From an uncultured Prevotellaceae bacterium (lineage in GTDB: Bacteria > Bacteroidota > Bacteroidia > Bacteroidales > Bacteroidaceae): a stretch of 11,124 nt of DNA. How positions within the stretch are numbered: the first letter of the stretch is position 1; every line of letters begins with the position of its first letter. Positions 1 through 6,195 of this stretch are shown piece after piece. The position numbers and the translations under genes are program-made. The notes beneath the pieces were generated by a model. It had not been told where the DNA came from and ran no database searches. It worked only from the letters and a program-made list of their open reading frames with translations. The stretch covers positions 1-11,124 of the forward strand of contig CAMNHS010000039.1 of NCBI GenBank assembly GCA_946539635.1, in the 5' to 3' direction.

Positions 1-865
1 CCCATGGGTGTGGAGTGAGCTGCTTCAGACCGAGAGCAATGCGCTTCTTCTCGTCGTCGAAGTCGAGAATAACAACCTTGATCTTCTGGTCAAGTTCTAC
101 TACCTCATGTGGATCGCTTACGCGGCCCCAAGAGAGGTCTGTAATATGAATGAGTCCGTCAACACCGCCAAGGTCGATGAATACACCGTAAGATGTGATG
201 TTCTTAACGGTTCCTTCATAAACCTGACCCTTCTCGAGCTTAGACATGATTTCTGCCTTCTGAGCTTCGAGCTCTGCCTCGATAAGTGCCTTGTGAGATA
301 CAACAACGTTGCGGAACTCCTGATTGATTTTCACAATCTTGAACTCCATCGTCTTGCCTACGAAAATGTCGTAGTCGCGAATTGGATGTACATCAATCTG
401 TGAGCCTGGTAAGAATGCCTCTATGCCAAAAACGTCAACAATCATACCACCCTTAGTGCGGCACTTGATGTAACCCTGAACGATTTCCTCATTGTTGAGG
501 GCCTCGTTAACACGGTCCCAACTCTTTGACATGCGAGCCTTCTTGTGAGAAAGAACGAGCTGTCCCTTCTTGTCTTCTTGGGTGTCAACGTAAACTTCTA
601 CCTTGTCACCTACTTTCAGGTCAGGATTGTAACGGAACTCAGTAGCTGGGATAATACCGTCGCTCTTGTAACCGATATTTACAATAACCTCTTTCTTGTC
701 GATAGAGATTACGGTGCCTTCTGCTACCTGACCTTCAGACACCTTGTTAAGTGTTGCAGCGTAAGACTCTTCCTGAGCCTCCTTGCTTGCGTTTGAGATA
801 CTACCATTCTCGAACTCTTCCCAATTGAAGTCGTCGAGTGGCTGTACATTTTTAAAGTTAGACAT
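1..865 (-). CDS. rpsA: 30S ribosomal protein S1 (partial, C-terminal part off the left edge)
   Basis: S1 binds mRNA on the small ribosomal subunit and helps load it for initiation, which may matter more in a lineage that makes little use of Shine-Dalgarno pairing. The 288 residues visible begin MSNFKNVQPLDDFNWEEFEN, an acidic N-terminal segment, then three S1/OB-fold repeats at about 44-107, 125-191 and 212-281. The third has the classic RNA-binding face, SYGVFIDLGGVDGLIHITDL (225-244). The reading frame is open to the window edge, where it reads LKQLTPHPW, so further S1 repeats should follow outside. The ATG at 863-865 is the first in-frame start before the acidic segment that typifies these proteins, and no Shine-Dalgarno sequence precedes it. 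The gene has its own promoter -7 box at 914-921 and is preceded by the end of mltG on the same strand. Identification is firm; only the length is unknown. Confidence 0.97.
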   Translation of the reverse strand, partial: MSNFKNVQPLDDFNWEEFENGSISNASKEAQEESYAATLNKVSEGQVAEGTVISIDKKEVIVNIGYKSDGIIPATEFRYNPDLKVGDKVEVYVDTQEDKKGQLVLSHKKARMSKSWDRVNEALNNEEIVQGYIKCRTKGGMIVDVFGIEAFLPGSQIDVHPIRDYDIFVGKTMEFKIVKINQEFRNVVVSHKALIEAELEAQKAEIMSKLEKGQVYEGTVKNITSYGVFIDLGGVDGLIHITDLSWGRVSDPHEVVELDQKIKVVILDFDDEKKRIALGLKQLTPHPW

Positions 866-913
866 AATGTTAATTAAATATTTATGCTCCCCCTGAATTG
901 GGAAAAGCGGATG

Positions 914-921
914 CAAAGGTA
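914..921 (-). promoter_or_regulatory. rpsA promoter -7 box
   Basis: On the minus strand this reads TACCTTTG, matching the Bacteroidetes -7 consensus TAnnTTTG. It lies about 50 nt before the rpsA ATG, giving a predicted leader of roughly 40 nt. No TTTG lies at the usual 19-21 nt upstream; the nearest is at 954-957, 32 nt away. The place of the -33 element and spacer is taken by a hairpin-forming, alternating purine-pyrimidine tract. Confidence 0.7.
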
Positions 922-922
922 C

Positions 923-949
923 AAAAAAATATGCATGCGCGCGTGCATA
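923..949 (-). terminator. Likely intrinsic terminator of mltG
   Basis: On the minus strand, about 36 nt after the mltG stop, TATGCA (944-949) can pair with TGCATA (930-935) around a GC-rich 8-nt loop, followed at once by seven Ts (923-929). The loop can extend the stem through one C-A mismatch. An alternative pairing of TGCATG (949-954 region) with CATGCA ends at the same T-tract. The T-tract lies one base from the rpsA -7 box. The form suits an intrinsic terminator, although the 6-bp stem is modest. Confidence 0.55.
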
Positions 950-985
950 CATGCAAACGCACATACATAATTTATATTTTTTTAA

Positions 986-2005
986 CTACTTTATGCCGCG
1001 TGCGTTGAGAGCAGCGGTATATTTTGCAGCATTTTGGAGATGTTCAGGGTATGTTACAGCAAAAACATGCGAGCCGGAAAGGTCGTCTTTGGCACACATA
1101 TATAAGAAGTTGTGATGCTGCAGATTCAGCACCGCATCAATAGCTGCAACAGATGCTATACGAATAGGGCCGGGAGGAAGGCCCGTGGTATAGTAAGTGT
1201 TATAGGGGGAAGGGTAGAGTAGCATATCGTTGTAGATGCGTTTGAGGGCGAAGTTCTGCATGGCAAACTTCACGGTAGGATCGGCCTGCAGAGGCATATC
1301 GGTTTTCAAACGGTTATAATACATTCCTGCAACAGTTGGCTTCTCGGGAAGATAGTTGGTCTCTTCGTCAACAATGCTGGCAAGGGTCTGAACCTCAATA
1401 GGAGTAAGTCCTAAAGTCTTTGCCTTAGCCTTGCGCTCATCATTCCAGAAGGCTTTATGGCTTTCCTGCATCTTCTTCAGCAATTTGCGCGGAGAGATAT
1501 TCCAATATACCTCGTAGGTATAAGGCATAAAGAGAGCTATAACAGTACAGGTGTCAATACCTTCTCCAAGGAAAGCGAGAGAATCGTTGTTGTTAAGGTA
1601 ACGCATCAGTTCTTCCTTGCTCATCATAAGGTTGGGAACTATGATGTCAGCCAGCTTTTCGCGAGTGCGAACCTCAGAAATAACGAGATTGAGCGGATCC
1701 TGTTTGCCGTTTCTCAGGTTGCGAAACAGCGTAAAGGCATTCATTGATGGAGTGATAGTATATCTGCCAGCACGAACGCTGTTGTTCTTGAAATGACGTG
1801 AGAGTGTCATAACAGCTGTCGCGCCATAGTTGTGACAATGTTCTCTCATCTTGTTGAAAAGAGAATCGGGAGTATCATTATTATCGATATAAAGATATAC
1901 GTTTTCTTTTTCCTTGCTCAAAGGTGCAAAGAGAAAGAAGGCTATCACACCAATAATGATAATGAGGAAAATGTATATTGCCTTATGGGAATATCTATTC
2001 TTCAT
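986..2005 (-). CDS. mltG: Endolytic peptidoglycan transglycosylase MltG (YceG family)
   Basis: MltG is an inner-membrane lytic transglycosylase that cuts nascent glycan strands and is thought to end their polymerisation. Numbering here is from the TTG at 2014, three codons upstream of the chosen start. A single transmembrane helix lies at about 12-30, and the rest is periplasmic. The YceG signature is clear: MPYTYEVYW (163-171), LASIVDEETNY (211-221, holding the acidic catalytic region), YNRL (233-236), LQADPTV (242-248) and YNTYYTTGLPPGPI (271-284). The length is normal for the family. I chose the ATG at 2003-2005 (339 residues) over the in-frame TTG because ATG starts dominate here and the protein then opens with MKNRYSHK just before the helix. 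That start overlaps the end of the upstream response regulator gene by 11 nt, so translation is probably coupled. A terminator-like hairpin follows the stop. Confidence 0.93.
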   Translation of the reverse strand: MKNRYSHKAIYIFLIIIIGVIAFFLFAPLSKEKENVYLYIDNNDTPDSLFNKMREHCHNYGATAVMTLSRHFKNNSVRAGRYTITPSMNAFTLFRNLRNGKQDPLNLVISEVRTREKLADIIVPNLMMSKEELMRYLNNNDSLAFLGEGIDTCTVIALFMPYTYEVYWNISPRKLLKKMQESHKAFWNDERKAKAKTLGLTPIEVQTLASIVDEETNYLPEKPTVAGMYYNRLKTDMPLQADPTVKFAMQNFALKRIYNDMLLYPSPYNTYYTTGLPPGPIRIASVAAIDAVLNLQHHNFLYMCAKDDLSGSHVFAVTYPEHLQNAAKYTAALNARGIK

Positions 2006-2720
2006 CTGGCTCAAGATTATCGATGTCCAAGATATGGAGTTGGAAAGCTCGTGTTACGAGTCGCACAGCATTTACTCCGTAGTCACCATGTCCGTCGGGG
2101 AATAATTTTTGTACAAGTTCTGCCTGGCGCTTTTCAAGGCTCTTTACACCAAAAGGCATTCCCTTGAGGGTGGCTATCTGGTCTTTGGTGTATCCGAGTG
2201 CCAGATGTCGGAGGAAACGTTCATCATATTCGTCAATGTCGTAAGAGATTGTGGCCTCCATCTTCATGATGCTGCCATTGATGCTGCTACGGAATGTATC
2301 GACGATTTGCTCCATGAGAGGCTCGTTGAAGACGTATTTCTTGCCAGACATAACATTAATGATGTCTGTACGAGTGAGCATCTCGCCTGTTTTAAGGATT
2401 ATGCCGTCAGCACCAGCATCAAGAACATCTATCCACAACTTCTCGTTGAGCAGCTCGCCTGTGAAGACCAGAACCTTGATGCCCTTATTATCTGCCTTTG
2501 TGTTGCGACATAACTCTACGCCGATCGTCGTAGAACCTTGAAGCCCCAAATCCATGAGAACAAGGTCGGGGGTTACCGTACGCATCAACTTAAGATATTC
2601 ACCTTCTGTTGATGCTGTGCCAATTATTTCGGCTTCCGGTACCTGTGACTTCAGCAGCCCCTCTGTACCCTTGAGCTCTAATGGTACATCTTCAACAATG
2701 ACTACCTTGAAATTCTCCAT
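1995..2720 (-). CDS. Response regulator, REC domain plus LuxR/NarL-like C-terminal region
   Basis: This is a two-component response regulator of 241 residues. Residues 5-125 form a receiver domain: acidic pair E10/D11, phospho-acceptor D57 in LVLMDLG, T87 in VFTG and K110 in GIILKTGE are all in place, so it should be phosphorylatable. Residues about 165-230 contain DERFLRHLALGYTKDQIA, which resembles the start of a LuxR/NarL helix-turn-helix. The following part (LKGMPFGVKSLEKRQAELVQ) is less typical, so DNA binding is inferred. An in-frame ATG 19 codons upstream (2777) would add MLFRMRLFLFPLFIYKTHN, not expected before a receiver domain; MENFKVVIVEDV is the natural start. No sensor kinase gene is visible next to it. 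It overlaps mltG by 11 nt, suggesting joint expression, and no clear TAnnTTTG box was found in the 110 nt upstream. Its target genes cannot be told from this window. Confidence 0.85.
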   Translation of the reverse strand: MENFKVVIVEDVPLELKGTEGLLKSQVPEAEIIGTASTEGEYLKLMRTVTPDLVLMDLGLQGSTTIGVELCRNTKADNKGIKVLVFTGELLNEKLWIDVLDAGADGIILKTGEMLTRTDIINVMSGKKYVFNEPLMEQIVDTFRSSINGSIMKMEATISYDIDEYDERFLRHLALGYTKDQIATLKGMPFGVKSLEKRQAELVQKLFPDGHGDYGVNAVRLVTRAFQLHILDIDNLEPDEE

Positions 2721-2805
2721 ATTATGAGTCTTATAGATAAATAGTGGGAATAAAAAAAGTCGCATGCGAAATAACATTGCTGTTAAGACGAATGCAACCT
2801 TTTAT

Positions 2806-2823
2806 ATAATATAATTATATTAT
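2806..2823. repeat. 18-bp perfect A/T palindrome
   Basis: The sequence ATAATATAATTATATTAT is its own reverse complement. It lies 7 nt beyond the stop of the DUF4295 gene, between that gene and the response regulator gene. It could be a weak 3'-end hairpin of the ribosomal protein transcript, a protein-binding site, or a chance product of A/T-rich DNA. No T-tract typical of a terminator follows it on the minus strand. Confidence 0.5.
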
Positions 2824-2830
2824 TGTCTTC

Positions 2831-2986
2831 TTACTTGAAAAAAGCCTGAACGTCTTCATTGCGAACCATCTGTTCGTCGAAAATGTAAGCACCAGTCTTA
2901 GGGCTTTTTACCATCTTGATAACTTTGCTGTATGCGCGTCCATCAGAAGAACCTTCGTGAAGGGTAGCGACCGCTTTCTTTGCCAT
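2831..2986 (-). CDS. DUF4295 small basic protein, probably ribosomal (bL38)
   Basis: This 51-residue protein is MAKKAVATLHEGSSDGRAYS followed by a lysine-rich segment with the motif KMVKSPKTGAYIFDEQMV (24-41). This is the DUF4295 family, confined to Bacteroidetes and typically placed right after rpmG. It lies 14 nt beyond rpmG in the rpmB-rpmG operon, begins MAKKA like its neighbour bL33, and is basic and short, all of which fit a large-subunit ribosomal protein. From memory, a cryo-EM structure of a Flavobacterium ribosome described a new protein named bL38, and I believe DUF4295 is that protein; this link should be confirmed. The start is the only ATG that gives the full family motif. No ribosome-binding sequence is apparent, as usual in this phylum. 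The family call is firm and the ribosomal role is likely. Confidence 0.88.
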   Translation of the reverse strand: MAKKAVATLHEGSSDGRAYSKVIKMVKSPKTGAYIFDEQMVRNEDVQAFFK

Positions 2987-3000
2987 AGTCTAAAATGTGT

Positions 3001-3189
3001 TTACTTTATTTCCTTGTGAAGAGTCATCTTCTTAAGGATTGGGTTATACTTCATTAACTCCAAACGCTCTGGAGTGTTCTTACGATTCTTTGTAGTGATA
3101 TAACGGCTTGTGCCTGGCATGCCGCTATTCTTAATCTCTGTGCATTCGAGGATTACCTGAACGCGATTGCCTTTTGCTTTCTTTGCCAT
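3001..3189 (-). CDS. rpmG: 50S ribosomal protein L33 (bL33), zinc-free form
   Basis: bL33 is a small protein of the large ribosomal subunit near the exit (E) site. The 62 residues begin [20 protein letters not shown] and continue with the family core [20 protein letters not shown] (28-47) and the basic C-terminal end [10 protein letters not shown]. Many bL33 proteins carry two CxxC pairs that bind zinc. Here only one cysteine, C16, remains, so this is the C-minus, zinc-independent form. The gene is second in the operon, 48 nt after rpmB and 14 nt before the DUF4295 gene, and probably depends on the promoter upstream of rpmB, since no other -7 box was seen between them. Confidence 0.96.
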   Translation of the reverse strand: MAKKAKGNRVQVILECTEIKNSGMPGTSRYITTKNRKNTPERLELMKYNPILKKMTLHKEIK

Positions 3190-3237
3190 AATTCTATAAA
3201 TTTTCTTGTATTAGAAACTTTGAGCACTTGCCTTAGG

Positions 3238-3501
3238 CTACTCACCAATAACTTTAATATCTTTCCAATCTACATGACCATTCTTAACGGCCTGCTTTAA
3301 TGCTGCATCAAGACCAATCTTGTTAATGAGACGAAGACCTGCAGCAGAAATCTTGAGACTAATCCAGCAACCCTCTTCTACATAGTAGAACTTCTTGCTA
3401 AAGAGGTTTACATCAAAGCTACGCTTTGTGCGATGCTTTGAGTGAGATACGTTGTTGCCGATCATTGCCTTCTTACCTGTAATTTGACAAATTTTTGACA
3501 T
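3238..3501 (-). CDS. rpmB: 50S ribosomal protein L28 (bL28)
   Basis: bL28 is a structural protein of the large ribosomal subunit. The 87 residues have the family pattern: [20 protein letters not shown] at the N-terminus, [20 protein letters not shown] (20-40), and [20 protein letters not shown] (46-65) in the C-terminal half. Length is normal for the Bacteroidetes form. Two cysteines (C5, C45) are present but not as the paired CxxC zinc motifs of some bL28 proteins. It is the first gene of the rpmB-rpmG-DUF4295 operon and is transcribed divergently from the tRNA genes at 3731. A -7 box at 3556-3563 on the minus strand gives a predicted leader of about 50 nt. Identification is firm. Confidence 0.96.
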   Translation of the reverse strand: MSKICQITGKKAMIGNNVSHSKHRTKRSFDVNLFSKKFYYVEEGCWISLKISAAGLRLINKIGLDAALKQAVKNGHVDWKDIKVIGE

Positions 3502-3555
3502 TTCTGTATTCTATTTTTAGTTCGTTTTTTAGTGCTACTTATTCCAAACAGAGTG

Positions 3556-3563
3556 CAAAGGTA
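3556..3563 (-). promoter_or_regulatory. rpmB operon promoter -7 box
   Basis: The minus strand reads TATACCTTTGCACTC here, containing TACCTTTG, a match to TAnnTTTG. It lies about 55 nt before the rpmB start. No TTTG sits at the normal -33 distance, as in the rpsA promoter. The run CTTTGCACTC is identical to that of the divergent tRNA promoter. Confidence 0.7.
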
Positions 3564-3665
3564 TAAAAAAACTTTAACATAATGATGAGAAGTGTCTTTG
3601 GTAGTACTTGATTTTAAGTTTTTTTAAGAATTTGAATTGATTAAAATAAATTTTTCCTTTTTTCT

Positions 3666-3697
3666 TTTGTATATCTCAGGAAAATATTTTATCTTTG
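3666..3697 (+). promoter_or_regulatory. tRNA operon promoter (-33 TTTG and -7 TATCTTTG)
   Basis: TTTG at 3666-3669 and TATCTTTG at 3690-3697 are separated by exactly 20 nt, the ideal arrangement for the Bacteroidetes housekeeping sigma factor. A/T-rich DNA lies upstream. Transcription should start at about 3702-3706, leaving a leader of about 25 nt before tRNA-Thr. This is the only promoter I see for everything up to 6176. Confidence 0.88.
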
Positions 3698-3730
3698 CAC
3701 TCGCAATTCAAAAAAGGATTAGCAAAGAGT

Positions 3731-3803
<73 letters not shown>

Positions 3804-3810
3804 CTTAATC

Positions 3811-3838
3811 AAGGGAACCTCTGGCGGGTTCCTTTTTT
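3811..3838 (+). terminator. Hairpin plus T-tract between the two tRNAs
   Basis: AAGGGAACC (3811-3819) can pair with GGTTCCTTT (3827-3835) around a 7-nt loop. The core is six Watson-Crick pairs, then a G-T wobble and two A-T pairs. A run of six Ts (3833-3838) forms the end. This looks like an intrinsic terminator 7 nt after tRNA-Thr. The T-run ends at the base before the first base of tRNA-Gly, so it may instead be a partial terminator or a processing element. Confidence 0.65.
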
Positions 3839-3911
3839 GCGGTAATAGCTCAGTTGGTAGAGCAGCGGCTTCCCAAGCCGCAGGTCACGGGTTCGAGCCC
3901 CGCTTACCGCT
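3839..3911 (+). tRNA. tRNA-Gly (anticodon CCC)
   Basis: The acceptor stem GCGGTAA pairs perfectly with TTACCGC, with discriminator T at 3911. The D arm is GCTC/GAGC. The anticodon stem GCGGC/GCCGC closes the loop TTCCCAA, giving anticodon CCC for the glycine codon GGG. The T arm is ACGGG/CCCGC with loop TTCGAGC; its outermost pair is an A-C mismatch (3887/3903), a small oddity unlikely to destroy function. CCA is not encoded. No promoter is visible between this tRNA and tRNA-Thr. Confidence 0.95.
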
Positions 3912-3942
3912 CACACAACCACTAAGCTCATTAAGTAAAGGT

Positions 3943-5313
3943 ATGTCAATTGTTATAGCCTCTATACTTATTATTAGTTTGTTCTTCATTGCCACAGAGC
4001 AATGGACTAATGTGAACAAATCAGCTGTAGCTGTGTTCGCATGTACTTTAGGATGGGTGCTTTACATCTCTTTTGGCGCTGACTTCGTGGGTAATCTGCA
4101 TGCTCGTGACTATGAGGAATTTCTCAATGGAATACAGCCGAACAGTATTGCGGTAAAGCATTATATAGCACAAAATGTATTTGTACCATATGTTGGCCGA
4201 GCAGCAGAAATTGTGTTGTTCCTGATGGCAACAATGGGCATTGTAGGCATACTACATACAAATGGTTGCTTTGATTTCCTGACATTATGGATTCGTACAC
4301 ATAACAGTAAGTTGTTACTTTGGAAACTCACTGCTATATCATTTATTATATCTGCAAATCTTGATAATATTTCCACAATAGTACTGATGTTGACAGTTAC
4401 AAACATTGTGTTACCTCGTACCAGAGATCGTATGTTGTATGGCGCAATGGTATTGATTGCTGTAATCTTCGGAGGAGCAATGACTGTGATTGGGGACCCA
4501 ACGGGATTGGTACTTTGGAATCAGGGATTGATAACGGCAACAGGATATACAAAGACGATGGCACTACCATGTATGCTGGCATGGATAGTACCTACAATAA
4601 TGGTTAGTCTGCGACTACCGAAAACAGTAGAGGTGGAACATCCGAGAATGCCATACAGGGGTGATGATACAAATATGCGCTTTTGGCAAAGGGGAATAAT
4701 GTTTGTCGTTGCCATAGGAGGATTGTGGTTTATACCATCCTTTGCTGCAATTACCAAATTGCCACCATTCCTTGGGGCTTTTTGCGTGTTGAGTCTTCTT
4801 TGGGTAGTGAATGAGATTTTTAACCATAAGTTGTTCTCTGTAACCAGACGTTTTCGCGCGGATGACACACCGCAAAGGATGATGTATAATACTATTCAGC
4901 AGATACTATATATAGTAGGTGTATTGCTCGCTGTTGGTGTTGTGATTGAAACAGGGGCTATAGCATGGGCTTCGGAGCATATAGATAGCTTGATAGGAAA
5001 TGTCTGGATTGTCGGCATCATGTCTGGTGCTATCTCCGTTGTGTTGGACAGTTTCGCCTCATGTATTACTATGGTTTCATTACACGATGTGTCCACGACA
5101 ATACCTTATTATGCTGTTGATGGCGCTTATTGGAAAGTGCTTTCATTTGCGACTTCTGCAGGTGGCAGCATGCTTGCCTTTGGAAGCATTAGCGGTGTTG
5201 TATATATGCAACGTGAGGGCGTCAGCTTGTCATGGTATTTTAAACATGTTACTCCGTTGGCACTTGTTGGTGGAGGAGTAGGCTTCATAGTGTTGTGCCT
5301 TGAACTGATATGA
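3943..5313 (+). CDS. nhaD: NhaD-type sodium/proton antiporter
   Basis: This is a polytopic inner-membrane protein of 456 residues in the NhaD branch of the ion-transporter superfamily, expected to expel sodium in exchange for protons. About a dozen hydrophobic segments span the sequence. Family landmarks are ANLDNISTIVLM (139-150) and GDPTGLVLW (184-192) in the first half and YWKVLSFATSAGGSMLAFGS (397-416 region) with SGVVYM in the second. In the second half the usual DN-P motif appears as VVLDSFAS (366-373): the aspartate is kept, the following residues are changed. The ATG at 3943 is chosen because the open frame further upstream runs through the tRNA-Gly gene, and hydrophobic sequence begins right here. 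It lies 31 nt after tRNA-Gly with no visible promoter of its own, and its stop overlaps the next gene by 4 nt. The substrate ion is inferred from the family. Confidence 0.85.
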   Translation: MSIVIASILIISLFFIATEQWTNVNKSAVAVFACTLGWVLYISFGADFVGNLHARDYEEFLNGIQPNSIAVKHYIAQNVFVPYVGRAAEIVLFLMATMGIVGILHTNGCFDFLTLWIRTHNSKLLLWKLTAISFIISANLDNISTIVLMLTVTNIVLPRTRDRMLYGAMVLIAVIFGGAMTVIGDPTGLVLWNQGLITATGYTKTMALPCMLAWIVPTIMVSLRLPKTVEVEHPRMPYRGDDTNMRFWQRGIMFVVAIGGLWFIPSFAAITKLPPFLGAFCVLSLLWVVNEIFNHKLFSVTRRFRADDTPQRMMYNTIQQILYIVGVLLAVGVVIETGAIAWASEHIDSLIGNVWIVGIMSGAISVVLDSFASCITMVSLHDVSTTIPYYAVDGAYWKVLSFATSAGGSMLAFGSISGVVYMQREGVSLSWYFKHVTPLALVGGGVGFIVLCLELI

Positions 5314-6176
5314 AGGTTACTTTCTTAGGAACAGGAACATCTATTGGAGTACCAGCAATTGGGTGCACTTGTGAAGTGTGTCGCAGTCGTGACCCACGAG
5401 ATAAGCGACTTAGGAGTTCGGCTTTATTGGAAACAGACAAAGGGCTTCGTGTATTAATCGATTGTGGCCCAGATTTCAGACAGCAAATAATGAACCGCTT
5501 TGGAAAACTCGATGCGGTACTATTGACCCATGTGCACTACGACCATGTGGGAGGCATTGATGATTTGAGACCTTTTGCCTGGTTTGGGGATGTGGATATT
5601 TATGCTCAGCGAGATGTTATAGATACTTTGCATACAACAATGCCATACTGCTTCAAAGAACATTTATACCCAGGTGTTCCTTTATTAAGGTTGCATGAAG
5701 TGGTTGCAGGCAATCCATTCATGATATCGCGTCCAAAGGAGTATGTTGCCCAGCTTCCTGGCAGTGGTGCAACGCTGGAAGGGGTTATGCATCGCGAGGG
5801 ACATACAGAGGTGATTCCTGCTATTGATGAAAAACTGAAGGTGATGCCTGTTGCTGTAATGCATGGCAAATTGTCTATCTTAGGATATCGTTTTGGCAAT
5901 TTTGCATATATAACAGATATGAAGAGTGCTCCAGGGGAAACGATGCAACTTCTTGAGGGGGTAAAGGTTCTGGTGATAAATGCTTTGAGATTTGAGAAAG
6001 AGCATCATAGCCATCAATTGGTTAATGATGCAATACGATTTGCTCAAACAATAGGAGCGGAACAGACTTATTTTATACACTTAACCCATGATATTGGAAC
6101 CCAAGATATTGCAAACTCTAAGTTGCCAAAAGGTTTCCATTTTGCCTATGACGGACAAGAAATTGAAATTCTTTAA
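5310..6176 (+). CDS. PhnP-like metallo-beta-lactamase-fold hydrolase
   Basis: A soluble 288-residue metallohydrolase with the MBL fold. The metal ligands are visible: THVHYDH (73-79), H185 in VMHGK, D203 in ITDMKS, and the late histidines H235 and H257/H260. It also has C19, C21 and C24 in the pattern CxCxxC near the N-terminus. E. coli PhnP, a phosphoribosyl cyclic phosphodiesterase, binds an extra structural zinc with the same three-cysteine pattern. That makes a phosphodiesterase acting on a cyclic phosphate or nucleotide-like substrate most likely, but no phosphonate (phn) genes are nearby, so the physiological substrate is unknown. Its ATG overlaps the antiporter stop (ATGA), so the two are translationally coupled. 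RNase Z, another MBL family, is less likely because its characteristic longer architecture is absent and the cysteine motif favours PhnP. Confidence 0.82.
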   Translation: MKVTFLGTGTSIGVPAIGCTCEVCRSRDPRDKRLRSSALLETDKGLRVLIDCGPDFRQQIMNRFGKLDAVLLTHVHYDHVGGIDDLRPFAWFGDVDIYAQRDVIDTLHTTMPYCFKEHLYPGVPLLRLHEVVAGNPFMISRPKEYVAQLPGSGATLEGVMHREGHTEVIPAIDEKLKVMPVAVMHGKLSILGYRFGNFAYITDMKSAPGETMQLLEGVKVLVINALRFEKEHHSHQLVNDAIRFAQTIGAEQTYFIHLTHDIGTQDIANSKLPKGFHFAYDGQEIEIL

Positions 6177-6186
6177 CATTTTTTTT
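6157..6186 (+). terminator. Weak terminator candidate at the end of the phnP-like gene
   Basis: AAGAA (6157-6161) can pair with TTCTT (6169-6173), overlapping the end of the gene. A run of eight Ts follows at 6179-6186. The stem is short and A/T-rich, so this is a weak candidate, although its position just before the atp promoter is sensible. Confidence 0.3.
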
Positions 6187-6195
6187 GTGTTGAAA

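Noticed and set aside
8..796. Two plus-strand open frames opposite rpsA
   Set aside because: They lie antisense to a clearly recognisable S1 frame, resemble no family and have no promoter or context.
2006..2014. TTG start for mltG three codons upstream of the ATG
   Set aside because: An ATG three codons later gives a natural N-terminus; TTG starts are uncommon. The difference is minor.
2721..2777. Earlier ATG for the response regulator (19 extra residues)
   Set aside because: The extra residues are hydrophobic and unlike any receiver domain start; MENFKVVIVEDV at 2720 matches the family start.
4161..5096. Several minus-strand open frames within nhaD
   Set aside because: They are antisense to a well-supported membrane protein and show no family resemblance.
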